A DNA stretch of 64,000 nucleotides from Candidatus Albibeggiatoa sp. nov. NOAA. Lineage in GTDB: Bacteria; Pseudomonadota; Gammaproteobacteria; Beggiatoales; Beggiatoaceae. The notes beneath the pieces were generated by a model. The model worked only from the letters and a program-made list of their open reading frames with translations. It had not been told where the DNA came from and did not search any database. The position numbers and the translations under genes were made by a program. The stretch covers positions 1 through 64,000 of the forward strand of contig JAOXRS010000257.1 in NCBI GenBank assembly GCA_025800385.1. The letters run 5' to 3'. This document shows positions 33,284 to 43,353 of this stretch, piece after piece. Numbering within the stretch: the first letter of the stretch is position 1; every line of letters starts with the position of its first letter.

Positions 33284-35265
33284 CCTTGAGGTTGTGACGG
33301 CATTGATAATTCATCATTGTTTGGCAAAATCGCAATAAAGTCATTCAAACTGGGTAAAACAGGCACTTCATCATCAGGTAACAAACTTAACCCCTTCTCA
33401 CGCTGCTGTTGCTGAATTTGCTGCATCTCTTCATATTTCTGCTGACTAATTAAACGTTCTGTTTCTGCATCTCGGATAATAATAGGATGCAAAAAGATCA
33501 TCAAATTACGTTTAATCTTCTGCGTATCTTTAGACCGAAATAATGCACCTAATAAAGGAATATCACCTAAAATCGGCACTTTTTGTGATACCTGTTGCAA
33601 GTCTTCTGAAGTTAAACCACCTAATACCACCATATTGCCATCTTCTACAATTACCGTGGTTTTAATCGTACGTTTATTCGTGACAATATCCGCCGTTGCC
33701 ACGCTGCTACGGGTTAAACTGGACACTTCTTGTTCAATATTAAGCTTAACCGCGTCACCTTCGTTAATTTGTGGTTTCACTTTTAATTTAATACCAATAT
33801 CTTCACGTTGAATGGTTTGAAATGGATTTGTCGCGCCAGACACTGCGCCTGTGTTTGTATATTGACCTGTTAGAAAAGGTACATTTTGACCGACAACAAT
33901 TTCTGCTTCCTGATTATCCAGTGTTAATAATGAAGGGGTGGATAAAACATTGGAATTGGTATCTGCGGCTAATGCTTTTACCAATAAAGCGAAATTGAAT
34001 GCTCCCCCCAAATGTCCAAGACCAAATAATGCGCCATTCACACCATCAGGAATAGCTATATTACTATTACCTTGATCGAATCGATACGCACTGGCAGCTA
34101 GATCAGCAATCCCAACGCCCGCATTATCAAAGTTAATCATACCAATCGGCGTTAAATTATCCCCACTATTATAGGTAATCCACTGCACACCTAATTCCCG
34201 TGCCCGATCAACAGACACTTCCGCGATCACAGCTTCAACTAAAACTTGAGCGCGACGAATATCTAGTTTATTAATCACATTTTCTAAATTACGTAATACA
34301 TCGGGGGCAGCGGTAATGACTAAACTATTGGTGGTTTCATCAGCTTGAATACTGGTGCGTGTGCCACTATTACTTGTCGTACCAGTTTCGCCCTGCTTTT
34401 GTTCTTCAATTGTATCGCTAACTCCTTTTAAGACTTCAACCAAATTAGTGGCTTGTGCATAACGCAAATAAATCACTTTGGTGTTGCCCACTGATTTTAA
34501 AGGTGTATCTAAATGCGTCACAATAGTGCGTAAATGCAAGCGAGTCGCTTTATCACCGCTGATTAAAATACTGTTGGTTCGTTCATCTGCAATTACACTG
34601 GGTGCGGTTGTGCCAGTTGTGGTTTTATTTGCTGCTTGCCGTTGATATAAAGTGGTTAAAATCCGCGAAACTTCAGGTGCTGAAGCATGTTGTAGCATAA
34701 TCACCTCAACGCCTTCATCGCTTGGCTGATCAATACGTTGAATCACTTTTTGTAAACGTTTAACGTTGCCAGCGTAATCAGAAATAATTAAACTATTGTT
34801 CGAAGGGTACGCCACAATGTGACCATGCTGAGGAATTAAAGGCCTTAATAACGGTACAAGTTGTGCTGCTGAAACATGTTGAACCCGAATAATTTTGGTA
34901 ACTAAACTATCACCTTTGACAGCTTGACGTTCAGATAAAACTGGGGTGTTTTGCGATTTAGCTAAATTGTCAGGCACGATTTTGACAATATGATTATCGC
35001 TTTCAATAGCAGTAAATCCGTGCACATTGAGAATCGATAGAAACACAGCATAAACTTGTTTTTCATCCATTGGATGAGTTGAGATAACATTGACCTTGGC
35101 TTTGACTCGGGGATCAACGATAAAAGTTTTTTGTGTCACTTCTGAAACAATATTGACCAATTGCTGAATGTCAGTATCTTTAAAGTTTAAAGTGACATTT
35201 TGAGCGTGAAGCGTAGGTATCGCAAACAGCAATAAACCTATGAAAATAAATCGGATAATGGACAT
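33277..35265 (-). CDS. gspD: Type II secretion secretin GspD
   Basis: A 662-residue outer-membrane secretin. Signal peptide about 1-22 (cleaving after LHA). N-terminal N0 domain begins VTLNFKDTDIQQLVNIVSEVTQKTF, followed by three N1-N3 ring-forming repeats (for example VIYLRYAQATNLVEVLKGV). The secretin core carries VPFLTGQYTN and the C-terminal VVLGGLTSEDLQ-VPILGDIPLLGALFR hallmark. It assembles the outer-membrane pore for folded proteins. The ATG at 35265 starts two bases after the gspC stop, consistent with coupling. The remaining gsp genes are not in the window. Confidence 0.95.
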   Translation of the reverse strand: MSIIRFIFIGLLLFAIPTLHAQNVTLNFKDTDIQQLVNIVSEVTQKTFIVDPRVKAKVNVISTHPMDEKQVYAVFLSILNVHGFTAIESDNHIVKIVPDNLAKSQNTPVLSERQAVKGDSLVTKIIRVQHVSAAQLVPLLRPLIPQHGHIVAYPSNNSLIISDYAGNVKRLQKVIQRIDQPSDEGVEVIMLQHASAPEVSRILTTLYQRQAANKTTTGTTAPSVIADERTNSILISGDKATRLHLRTIVTHLDTPLKSVGNTKVIYLRYAQATNLVEVLKGVSDTIEEQKQGETGTTSNSGTRTSIQADETTNSLVITAAPDVLRNLENVINKLDIRRAQVLVEAVIAEVSVDRARELGVQWITYNSGDNLTPIGMINFDNAGVGIADLAASAYRFDQGNSNIAIPDGVNGALFGLGHLGGAFNFALLVKALAADTNSNVLSTPSLLTLDNQEAEIVVGQNVPFLTGQYTNTGAVSGATNPFQTIQREDIGIKLKVKPQINEGDAVKLNIEQEVSSLTRSSVATADIVTNKRTIKTTVIVEDGNMVVLGGLTSEDLQQVSQKVPILGDIPLLGALFRSKDTQKIKRNLMIFLHPIIIRDAETERLISQQKYEEMQQIQQQQREKGLSLLPDDEVPVLPSLNDFIAILPNNDELSMPSQPQGY

Positions 35266-35266
35266 G

Positions 35267-36133
35267 TTAGTTTTTGATATTGAACGACTGTGAATAAGGG
35301 CGACCATGACGCAATACGGTTACATTCAGTTGCTCAGCTTCAGATAATTGTTGAATTAAGCTTAAGCCTTTGAGCGGGGAATCTAATTCTACGTCATTCA
35401 CGGTTGTGAGTATATCCCCAGCTTGTAAATTAAATTGGGCAAGTAATGTTTTATCTTTGCCCTCGCTCAAACGATAGCCAACCAATTGGCCATTGTTATA
35501 AGCAGGCTGAATACGTGCTAATTGGGCGAGAGATTGGGGGTTAGCTTTGAGCTGACGCTGATAAGTTGCAAGTAGTTGTTCTGGGGGTTGTTTATTTGGT
35601 TTGTTTTTTGCTTTAACTGCTTGAGAATGAAGTGGTTGGGTTTCTCGTAACATTAAACTTTCGAAACGATTATTTCTTTGTAAAACAATCTTTTTAGGAT
35701 GTATTTGATAAAGTAGCACACCTACCCGAATAGCGGTGTTTAAACGAACTTTTTTATCATCAATAATAACAAATGAATGGTTTTGATTGTCTGAGTAGTA
35801 AATCCCTTGTAAATTAATTTTTAATTTTGTTTCAGGTATATCTTGATTAGGTAATGTGTTGTTTATAGGTTTTTTTTGTGGGTTTTTTTGTTGTATTTGG
35901 CCAAATAAATGGGCATTAATAATCGGCTGAACATCAAATTGAGCATGTGGCGGCGAATTTACAATAATGTTAGGGGTATTGGAAATAGATAAATGTTTAG
36001 TAGAGTTATCTGATACTTTTTGCGAATACATGTTTAATCCGATATGTACTGAATAGTAACTAATAATACTCACGACACATAGATTGATTATGATAGGGAT
36101 ATAATTCAATAAAAAGCGTTCTAAAAAAACCAT
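35267..36133 (-). CDS. gspC: Type II secretion protein GspC
   Basis: A 288-residue inner-membrane protein that links the secretin to the inner-membrane platform. One membrane helix at about 9-31. A homology region (about 65-150) contains INLQGIYYSDNQNHSFVIIDDKKVRL, which contacts the N0 domain of GspD. A C-terminal PDZ domain (about 195-285) shows GYRLSEGKDKTLLAQFNLQAGDI and LNVTVLRHGRP. It precedes gspD directly. A hairpin and a palindrome lie in its 5' region, shared with the divergent large secreted gene. Confidence 0.92.
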   Translation of the reverse strand: MVFLERFLLNYIPIIINLCVVSIISYYSVHIGLNMYSQKVSDNSTKHLSISNTPNIIVNSPPHAQFDVQPIINAHLFGQIQQKNPQKKPINNTLPNQDIPETKLKINLQGIYYSDNQNHSFVIIDDKKVRLNTAIRVGVLLYQIHPKKIVLQRNNRFESLMLRETQPLHSQAVKAKNKPNKQPPEQLLATYQRQLKANPQSLAQLARIQPAYNNGQLVGYRLSEGKDKTLLAQFNLQAGDILTTVNDVELDSPLKGLSLIQQLSEAEQLNVTVLRHGRPYSQSFNIKN

Positions 36134-36193
36134 AAAAAAACCAATATAAATATTATTTTTCGTTATTTTTTGAGTATAGGGACAGGCTTTTTT

Positions 36194-36308
36194 CTATTAT
36201 TGAAAGTAAATAATAGATTGAAATAACAAACCGTTTGTCGCTATTATACACTAAAATTATCAATAAGTTCCTTGTGCTTACCTTCTCTTACTTTATACTC
36301 CTAAAGTA
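36194..36308. promoter_or_regulatory. Two dyads in the gspC / large-gene divergent region
   Basis: CTATTATT (36194-36201) pairs with AATAATAG (36209-36216). TACTTTA (36289-36295) pairs with TAAAGTA (36302-36308). They sit between two divergent genes for secretion and a secreted protein, where operators might act. No factor is identified. Confidence 0.3.
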
Positions 36309-36397
36309 GGGTATGGTAGGAATAAATAACTTAAGTGACTAGTTTAGAAGATCATCCAAGTATTTTAATTTTAAAAGTTAACAAAATGGAGTTTACA

Positions 36398-39300
36398 ATG
36401 ATACGGCAATATTTACTCATTTTACTGTTGAGTTGTTGGATGGTATCACCAAGCCATGCCGAAGAAACATATGATGCAAGTATTTTAGATGAGTTACAAG
36501 CAAATGAAACAGCCAAAAAAGAAGCTGATGCTGATAATGCGAGTAATGAAGTCCCGACGGGTAGCGGAGAATCGCTAGAAAATACACAAAATGGCTCAGG
36601 TATTATAAAAGCAGACTTTGAAAAAAATGACCTATCAGATGGCGGGCTGAATGCACCAAATAATGAACCACTTGCACCTACCGCTGAGTATAATCAGATT
36701 CCTGAAGAAGATGCTGCCAATGCAGAAGAATCAACTGATGTAACTGAGAATTCAGGTGATAATCAAGTTGTTGATCCTGTTGTTGAAGATGTGGTTGCAG
36801 AAGAAACACCCACAGGCACACAAACCGATACAGCAGCGTCTAGTACGACAGAAAATGTTGATACACCTGCTGATAATACAACGCAAATAACATCAGAAAA
36901 TAGCACCAATCCTGTCGTAAATAATGCTTCGAATATTGGAGAAACAGACTCAGGCCAAACGGAATCTAATGCCACTCAAACACAAACTGCGGCAGACTCC
37001 AACGTGACGACAGACCCCGTCACAAATAATGGTTCATCAAATTCATCTACAGCTAACACTGCCACGAGCTCAAATAACACCAGCAATGGTTCAACTACAG
37101 CGGTGGTCAATGTTCCGTCACAACCGATTATTCCCGTGAACCCAGAGTTTGCAGACCATTGGATTGATACCCGTCCACAAACTGCCGTTATTATTGAGTT
37201 AGAACAAGATGTTGACGATGATGAGCGGTTTTTCTATTTATACAGTGATATAACTAACCAAGCAGGTTACAGTATTGATACTGGCAATGGTACGGTTGTT
37301 TATAATGGTGATGGTACAATCACTTACACAGCAAAAGCAGGCTTTAGTGGCACAGACACCTTTTTTTATGCTTATGATGGTTGGGATTATGGCCGTGGTG
37401 GTTATGGTCGTGGTAGTCGTATCAAAGCTTATGGTTATGGCTGGCAAGACTATGGTTATGGCAGTCGGTATGGTAAAGGGTGGGGTTATGGTGCAAGCGA
37501 TTCAGAAGTGGCAGAAAAGTCACGTCGTTATTCCAAACGCAAAAGAAAAGCGAAAAGTCGTGTCAGTAGACATTTAGGTTCTCCAATTGGCCCTGCTATC
37601 TGTCAAATTTATGCAGTACATGATGAAGGTGCAAGCGACTCTCAGTTTGTCAAATTTGAAGTAATTGACCTCAAAGAAAAGCGCACTCGTACTCAAAAAA
37701 TCGGGATTGAATACCCTGGGTTTGATATTGAGGCGATTGCCATTCACCCAATCACTGCCATGTTATATGCAGCATCTGATGATTTATTATATCTTGTGCA
37801 CCCTTCAGAAGCTTCATTAAAAGTGGTAGGCGAAATTGGCTATGATGAAATTACAGGCTTCGCATTCCATCCTAAAGATTCCACTTTATTTGCTGCAACC
37901 GATACTGATGAAGTAGATAAGAGCAAAGGCATTTTGCAAGTTGATCCTGATAGCGGCACAAGCAAAATGATATTACCGTCTAGCTATGCAATCGAAGCAT
38001 TGGCGTGGAATTTAGATGGCACTATTTTATATGCAGCAGAGAAGACCAAACGTCCTAATGAATATGGTGTGATGGTCAAAAGCAGTAATTTAATTGCTTG
38101 GTATTACGATGGTAAAAGATTGCTAGGTAAAGGCTTTGAAGCTCCTACAGATAGTAGTGAGCAAGCACCAACGTCAACCCGTAGCACGCGTAGTGATCGT
38201 AATAATAATGTTCGTGCTTCATCAGACGATCAAGTCTTGCCAGACAGTGGTGTTGATTTCTTACGCCTTGGCTTAAATGTGGTTGGTTCTGCCGATGCAG
38301 GCAAAAACATTGAGATTAATGCAGAAACAGGGGCTGGTGGTGACTCTCCATTCACGATTTGCGAAGGGTTTGGCGACATTGATGGCGAAGTAGAATCCTT
38401 AGAAACCCGTGCAGACGGCATGTTGCTCTTTTCCGTTGACAACAAAATTGGCGATGGCAATAAGATTTATGCTTTCAATCCTGAAACGTGTAAAGTACAA
38501 GAAGAAACCAGTTTTGGTACACCTTATTCTGATATTGAAGCGATTGCATGGCCGATCCATTGTCAATCTAGCACCGTGCCTGTTCCTAAAGGTTGGGACA
38601 TTAACTTTATCGGTAACAACAGCGCATTTTGTGTGGAAGAAGGTAAACCATTTGAAATTAAAGGTAAAGTCAGTCTTGCATCTAAAGGTTTCTTAAATCT
38701 TAAAACGTCATGGGAAATTGTTGCACCAGAAAATGCAAAATGCCCACAAATTGGTGAAGAATCGGGTTTAGCCAATCCAGAAATCATTGATAATTGCCCA
38801 ACTAAAGCATTGAAAAACTCACAAATGCTAACAGGCAATAGCGACTTTAATATCACAGCTTGGTGGCCGGGATTAACAGATATTGCAGGCAATGACCATC
38901 AAACTGTTGAAGTCCGTTTCACAGCAGAATTGTTCGATATGTTAGGCAACCCAATGTCTGATTATGCACCGAATACAATTGAAAATGGGACAAGTATTGC
39001 GACCCGCAGTATGATTGCAACGGCTGAAGTATGTGGATTCTCTGGCTCACTTAGTCCTGCACAATTGCTCAATGACTTTTTCATCAATGATTACGCAATA
39101 GAGTCTGACGCATTTAACTTGGGTAAAGGTATCTTAACTGTACGTATTGATGGTCAAGTCTATTCAGGTCGGATTACAGATGCCATGTTAGCTGCGATTG
39201 AGCAAGGTTCACCTAGCTCCAGTTTCCTAGACAAAAACAAAGATGGTATTGATGATCTCATTTTGGTTTATGCTGATGGCTCAAAACAGACACTATTTGC

Positions 39301-40015
39301 ACAAATAAAAAGCGAGGTGAAATCAGCTTCTGAGGAAAAAGAAGAGCCAGTACTAGAAGAGGTCGCACAGTCTGACGTTAAAGCCATTGATGCTGAACAA
39401 GAAGCCCCTGAAACTAAAGAGGTTGATTTTAGTGAATATGTTGCTAAATTTAATAGTTACTTACAACAAATTTTATCACAGGGCGAGTATGAGTTTGATA
39501 CAGATGGTTTATTGTCATTAGTATTAAATGATGCTGAACACTTAGGACAATTGTCTGAGCAGCCTATTGATGCAGTTGAGCCGTTTGAAGGTAATATTAT
39601 ATTTGGAGAGTTAGCGCAAGATGAAAAAGGTCTGCCTTATTTTCCTATAACCTTCCAAGATGGTCAGGTATTTGCATTATATTACTTAGGAGAATCAGAC
39701 AACGAAGCTGAACAATCCGACGAAAATACGGCTTCTGATGATACCGTTGTTGAATCAGCGGATACTGAAGAAGACAGTAATGACTCTGGAGAATCAAGCA
39801 ATGAAACTTCAGAGTTAGAAGAAGATGTTTTTGATGGCGAAAGTTTAGATGACGAGTCAGGGTCTGATGATTCAGCATCTACAGAAGAAGAAACTACTCA
39901 CAATACTGATGACAGTGTCGATGATGAGGAATCGGAGGATAAAATAAAAGAAGCCGATGGCGAGGGAAACTCTGATGAAGACATTGATGCTGAACAGGGC
40001 AATGATGAAAGCTAA
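36398..40015 (+). CDS. Large acidic secreted protein with Gly/Tyr-rich tract
   Basis: A 1205-residue exported protein, signal peptide about 1-21. Regions in order: a long Asn/Thr/Ser/Glu low-complexity stretch (about 25-245); an Ig/cadherin-like unit with YNGDGTITYTAKAGFSGTDTFFYAYD (about 285-328); a Gly/Tyr/Arg-rich tract with repeated YGxG (about 325-367); a basic KSRRYSKRKRKAKSR patch; a propeller-like region with IEAIAIHPITAMLYAASDD and ITGFAFHPKDSTLFAATD (about 420-720); mixed beta domains; and a highly acidic Ser/Glu/Asp tail (about 1115-1205). TGGAG precedes the ATG. I recognise no named family. It looks like a surface or matrix protein. Divergent from gspCD. Confidence 0.72.
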   Translation: MIRQYLLILLLSCWMVSPSHAEETYDASILDELQANETAKKEADADNASNEVPTGSGESLENTQNGSGIIKADFEKNDLSDGGLNAPNNEPLAPTAEYNQIPEEDAANAEESTDVTENSGDNQVVDPVVEDVVAEETPTGTQTDTAASSTTENVDTPADNTTQITSENSTNPVVNNASNIGETDSGQTESNATQTQTAADSNVTTDPVTNNGSSNSSTANTATSSNNTSNGSTTAVVNVPSQPIIPVNPEFADHWIDTRPQTAVIIELEQDVDDDERFFYLYSDITNQAGYSIDTGNGTVVYNGDGTITYTAKAGFSGTDTFFYAYDGWDYGRGGYGRGSRIKAYGYGWQDYGYGSRYGKGWGYGASDSEVAEKSRRYSKRKRKAKSRVSRHLGSPIGPAICQIYAVHDEGASDSQFVKFEVIDLKEKRTRTQKIGIEYPGFDIEAIAIHPITAMLYAASDDLLYLVHPSEASLKVVGEIGYDEITGFAFHPKDSTLFAATDTDEVDKSKGILQVDPDSGTSKMILPSSYAIEALAWNLDGTILYAAEKTKRPNEYGVMVKSSNLIAWYYDGKRLLGKGFEAPTDSSEQAPTSTRSTRSDRNNNVRASSDDQVLPDSGVDFLRLGLNVVGSADAGKNIEINAETGAGGDSPFTICEGFGDIDGEVESLETRADGMLLFSVDNKIGDGNKIYAFNPETCKVQEETSFGTPYSDIEAIAWPIHCQSSTVPVPKGWDINFIGNNSAFCVEEGKPFEIKGKVSLASKGFLNLKTSWEIVAPENAKCPQIGEESGLANPEIIDNCPTKALKNSQMLTGNSDFNITAWWPGLTDIAGNDHQTVEVRFTAELFDMLGNPMSDYAPNTIENGTSIATRSMIATAEVCGFSGSLSPAQLLNDFFINDYAIESDAFNLGKGILTVRIDGQVYSGRITDAMLAAIEQGSPSSSFLDKNKDGIDDLILVYADGSKQTLFAQIKSEVKSASEEKEEPVLEEVAQSDVKAIDAEQEAPETKEVDFSEYVAKFNSYLQQILSQGEYEFDTDGLLSLVLNDAEHLGQLSEQPIDAVEPFEGNIIFGELAQDEKGLPYFPITFQDGQVFALYYLGESDNEAEQSDENTASDDTVVESADTEEDSNDSGESSNETSELEEDVFDGESLDDESGSDDSASTEEETTHNTDDSVDDEESEDKIKEADGEGNSDEDIDAEQGNDES

Positions 40016-40376
40016 GTATTATTGGGGAGGCTTAGGGAAATAAAAAATATAAAAGCCAAATGTAAATTTGAAGCTCTTCATAAAAAGTCGTTATTTGTGA
40101 AGAGCTTTTTTATGTCTTTAATATAGCTTGTTTTTTTGATTCACTTCTTTGGGAATATCAAGTGTCTTGGTTATCAAGTCTAGTTGATAAATCCACTTAA
40201 ACTTTTTTTGTTTCTAAAAAGGTCAAACTATACAAAGTGGTTTGAGTACGAATAAGCTTGATCGAAAATATGCTAATAACCCATCTATTCTATATTGAAA
40301 ATAGCTGAAACTCGCTTTTCTTATCCGCTAAAAACGTTTAACATGCGCAATCATTTATAAAAAACATAATAACCCA
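40016..40376. other. Intergenic region before lptD
   Basis: About 360 bases. It starts with the terminator of the large secreted gene and then has AT-rich DNA leading to lptD. No promoter of good quality and no small gene were seen. Confidence 0.4.
40072..40112 (+). terminator. Rho-independent terminator after the large secreted gene
   Basis: AGCTCTTCA (40072-40080) pairs with TGAAGAGCT (40098-40106), a 9-base perfect stem followed by six T. Confidence 0.88.
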
Positions 40377-42641
40377 ATGCGCTGCTTCAAAACGCTTAAA
40401 AATATCATTTATATTAGTGTCTTACTTATTTCTCAGCTGGCTTTTGCTGACGAGCAATATTGTGCTCCTATTGAAGACATTACACCACCTATACCAGAAA
40501 TACCTGATTTAGAGTTGCAGCTACCTATTCTTAAACAAAATCAAATGCGCTTATTTGCTGATACTGCTTTTGTTCAACAGCAAGAAGGTAATTTATCAAC
40601 TTTTGCGGGTAATGTGTTGTTAAAGCGTGATACCCAAATATTAAGTAGCGAAGTGATGGTTTATGATAATAAAGATGACAGCATTGATGCATTAACAGGT
40701 TTTACATATTGGGATGATAATTATGTTGTACAAGGTGAACGTTTAAAGCTATTACCCAATTATCAAGGTGAAATTAATAATGCAAATTATTGGTTGCTAC
40801 ACAAGTTCACCCAAAATATTGGCAATGTACGCGGTGAAGCCGAAAAAGTTTTACAAAAAAATCAAAATGAAATCGAACTATTTAATACAACCTATACGAC
40901 TTGTGATAAGAAAAATGAATATTGGAAATTAACCGCCAAAGAAACTGTATTGGATAAAGAAAAAAGTGTTGGTGTATCACGACATGTTCGTATTGATTTT
41001 TTGGATATTCCCGTTTTTTATACCCCTTATATTTCTTATCCATTGAACGATGCGCGTAAAACAGGCTTCCTGACCCCCAGTTTTGGTACTTCTGATAGCG
41101 TCGGTTATGAATATACAATTCCTTATTATTTAAATTTAAATCCAAGTTACGATGCCACTGTTGGTTTACGTGTGATGTCAAAGCGTGGCATGTTGTGGGA
41201 TGGTGAATTTCGTTATTTGCGCGAAAACTCAGGCGGTAAATTAAACGCAAGCTATATGAGTAATGATAAAGATTATGGTGATAAACGTGCCTCGGTGTCA
41301 TTTGCTCATAATGGTAAGCTTTTCACAGATAGTCGCTGGTATACAGATATAAACTATAACTATTTATCCGATGATGAGTATTTTGAAGATCTGGGCTACG
41401 ATTTGCAGTTAACCAGTATTACCCATGTAGAACGCCGTGGCGATTTATATTATTTTGGTAATGGTTGGACAGGGTTAGGGCGCATTCAGGCTTATCAAAC
41501 CTTAACAGAGCTGCAAAGCGATCGACCTTATTATCGTGCCCCACAATTGTTATTAAAAACCAATCTGCCTGAACGCAATAAGCAGTTTAATATTGAAGGA
41601 CATTTTGATTTTAACCGCTTTGAAAGAGATGCAGACCTCGCTTCTAACCCAACAGGTAATCGTATCGACTTATATACTGCACTTAGCCATCCATTTCGCA
41701 ACCCCGGTAGTTTCATTGTACCAAGGCTTGGGATGCGCTATACCCGCTATGATTTAGATGAAGATTCCAACCCACTTGATGACCAAATTAATCGCTTTAC
41801 TTGGAATGCCAGCTTAGATTCAGGACTGATTTTTGATCGAGATACTTCATTATTTAACACAGATTTATTGCAAACCCTAGAGCCACGTTTACTGTATCGT
41901 TATGTTTCTTATGAAGACCAAGATAATATCCCATTGTTTGATACTGTGCGTTATGATTTGACCTATAGCCAATTATTCCGTGAAAACAGCTTTAGTGGTG
42001 CTGACCGAGTACAAGATATGAATCAAGTCACTTTAGGTGTCACGACACGTTTACTTGAAAAGGAAAATGGCAAAGAACGCTTACGCGCCAGCTTAGGTCA
42101 AATTTATTATTTTAAAGATCGTCGAGTAGCATTAGCAAGTGACGACTTTACTGATATCACCAATGATTCATCCAGCTTAATTGGTGAAATATCTAGCCAA
42201 GTATCAGATTCTTGGAAATTATCGACAACGATGCGCTGGAATCCTCATAGCGATAAAAATGAATATGCGGTGGTTCGTGCCCGCTATCATGATGAAAATA
42301 AAAAACGTATATTAAACCTTGCTTACCGCTTGCGTGATGACCAATTAGAGCAAACAGACGTTTCTTTTCACTGGGCTTTAAACCGAAACTGGCGTATTTT
42401 AGGGCGGTGGAATCAGTCAATTTTACACAGTACAGAATTAGAAACATTTGTTGGGGTTGAATATGACTCTTGCTGTTGGGCGATGCGTGTTGTTGCCCGT
42501 CGCTATTTAACAGATGTAAATAACAGCGATTTTGTTAATGGTATTTTTGTGCAATTCCACTTAAAAGGTTTAGGTGGTGTAGGGAAAAAAGCAGATATTT
42601 TACTTGAGCAAAGTATTCCAGGTTATTATGATAATTTTTAA
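40377..42641 (+). CDS. lptD: LPS-assembly outer-membrane protein LptD
   Basis: A 754-residue beta-barrel that inserts lipopolysaccharide into the outer leaflet together with LptE. Signal peptide about 1-24. The periplasmic jellyroll (OstA) domain includes FVQQQEGNLSTFAGNVLLKRDTQI. The barrel starts near KTGFLTPSFGTSDSVGYEYTIPYY and ends with VEYDSCCWAMRVVARRYL, which holds the paired cysteines of the disulfide switch; TTCDKK near 173 and the N-terminal YCAP supply its partners. surA and pdxA do not follow it here. There is no good ribosome site before the ATG. Confidence 0.96.
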   Translation: MRCFKTLKNIIYISVLLISQLAFADEQYCAPIEDITPPIPEIPDLELQLPILKQNQMRLFADTAFVQQQEGNLSTFAGNVLLKRDTQILSSEVMVYDNKDDSIDALTGFTYWDDNYVVQGERLKLLPNYQGEINNANYWLLHKFTQNIGNVRGEAEKVLQKNQNEIELFNTTYTTCDKKNEYWKLTAKETVLDKEKSVGVSRHVRIDFLDIPVFYTPYISYPLNDARKTGFLTPSFGTSDSVGYEYTIPYYLNLNPSYDATVGLRVMSKRGMLWDGEFRYLRENSGGKLNASYMSNDKDYGDKRASVSFAHNGKLFTDSRWYTDINYNYLSDDEYFEDLGYDLQLTSITHVERRGDLYYFGNGWTGLGRIQAYQTLTELQSDRPYYRAPQLLLKTNLPERNKQFNIEGHFDFNRFERDADLASNPTGNRIDLYTALSHPFRNPGSFIVPRLGMRYTRYDLDEDSNPLDDQINRFTWNASLDSGLIFDRDTSLFNTDLLQTLEPRLLYRYVSYEDQDNIPLFDTVRYDLTYSQLFRENSFSGADRVQDMNQVTLGVTTRLLEKENGKERLRASLGQIYYFKDRRVALASDDFTDITNDSSSLIGEISSQVSDSWKLSTTMRWNPHSDKNEYAVVRARYHDENKKRILNLAYRLRDDQLEQTDVSFHWALNRNWRILGRWNQSILHSTELETFVGVEYDSCCWAMRVVARRYLTDVNNSDFVNGIFVQFHLKGLGGVGKKADILLEQSIPGYYDNF

Positions 42642-42707
42642 ACAGGAATGCTAATTGCTTTATGATGTCATATCAAGTGCTGACCGTCTTGAACAGTATA
42701 TAGGACA

Positions 42708-42736
42708 TTGATAATTGTGTGCTGTTCATCGATAAT
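42708..42736 (+). promoter_or_regulatory. Sigma-70-type promoter of the small secreted gene
   Basis: TTGATA (42708-42713) and GATAAT (42731-42736) are separated by exactly 17 bases, each matching five of six consensus positions. The -10 ends 38 bases before the ATG at 42775, so the gene is not merely read through from lptD. Confidence 0.6.
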
Positions 42737-42774
42737 TATAACTGATCCCGCGAGTCCAAATTAGGAGCAAATTT

Positions 42775-43161
42775 ATGTCTAAATTACCATTAGCGATTGT
42801 ACTAAGTGCTGCATTAAGTTTTCCTTTAACTTCTTATGCAGACGAAGCCGCAGCGGCACAAGCAGCAGCTGAAGCAGCAGCAAAAGCAGACGCAGAACAA
42901 GCTGTAGAAGAAGCACTAGAGCCAATGCAAAAAATGTCGTTTTTGATGGGACATATAGAAAAAGATGCAGAATCTGAAGATCAAGCACTACAAGCTGCAG
43001 CAAAAGCGGTATTAGAAGCAAAGACGGAAGATGAGGGTATTCCAGCATTAAAAATGTATGTTGAGTTGAAGTCTCAATCTGTTAACGAAGAAGATGCTGC
43101 TATTTTACGTGGTGGGTATGAGGCTATGGTTCAAATGTACGCAGAAGAAAAAAATAGATAA
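42775..43161 (+). CDS. Small secreted Ala/Glu-rich protein
   Basis: A 128-residue protein with a signal peptide (1-22, cleaving after SYA). The mature part opens with an alanine-rich helix of repeated EAAA/QAAA and is predicted to be fully helical, with abundant Glu and no Cys. AGGAG is placed well before the ATG, and the gene has its own promoter and terminator, so it is probably well expressed. I do not recognise a family. It could be a periplasmic helical protein such as a chaperone or lipoprotein-like spacer, but there is no lipobox. Confidence 0.7.
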   Translation: MSKLPLAIVLSAALSFPLTSYADEAAAAQAAAEAAAKADAEQAVEEALEPMQKMSFLMGHIEKDAESEDQALQAAAKAVLEAKTEDEGIPALKMYVELKSQSVNEEDAAILRGGYEAMVQMYAEEKNR

Positions 43162-43307
43162 GTAGTTTATATTTAGGGGCACGACTCAATATTTGTACGC
43201 GCTCCTTAAAGAAATATCTTTCCTTTAAATAGTTTAATTACGTTTTTTCAGCTCATTGATATGAAGTGTTTTTGCTTGATACTTAAATCTGATTGAAGAA
43301 CATTGTA

Positions 43308-43350
43308 AAAAAAGAAGGCTGCCAATTCTAAATGAATGAGCAGCCTTTTT
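43308..43350. terminator. Bidirectional rho-independent terminator
   Basis: AAGGCTGC (43315-43322) pairs with GCAGCCTT (43340-43347). T-runs follow on the plus strand (to 43350) and, read in reverse, on the minus strand (A-run before 43314). It serves the small secreted gene and the convergent CHAT gene. Confidence 0.85.
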
Positions 43351-43353
43351 AGT

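Noticed and set aside
38563..38892. 109-residue frame opposite the large secreted gene
   Set aside because: No ribosome site and no motif; the plus-strand gene explains the region.
40882..41301. 139-residue reading frame opposite lptD
   Set aside because: Rich in His/Tyr/Asn with no family features; it is the antisense shadow of the lptD barrel.
42779..43048. Leucine-rich 89-residue frame on the minus strand
   Set aside because: It is the reverse of the Ala-rich codons of the small secreted gene and has no own signals.
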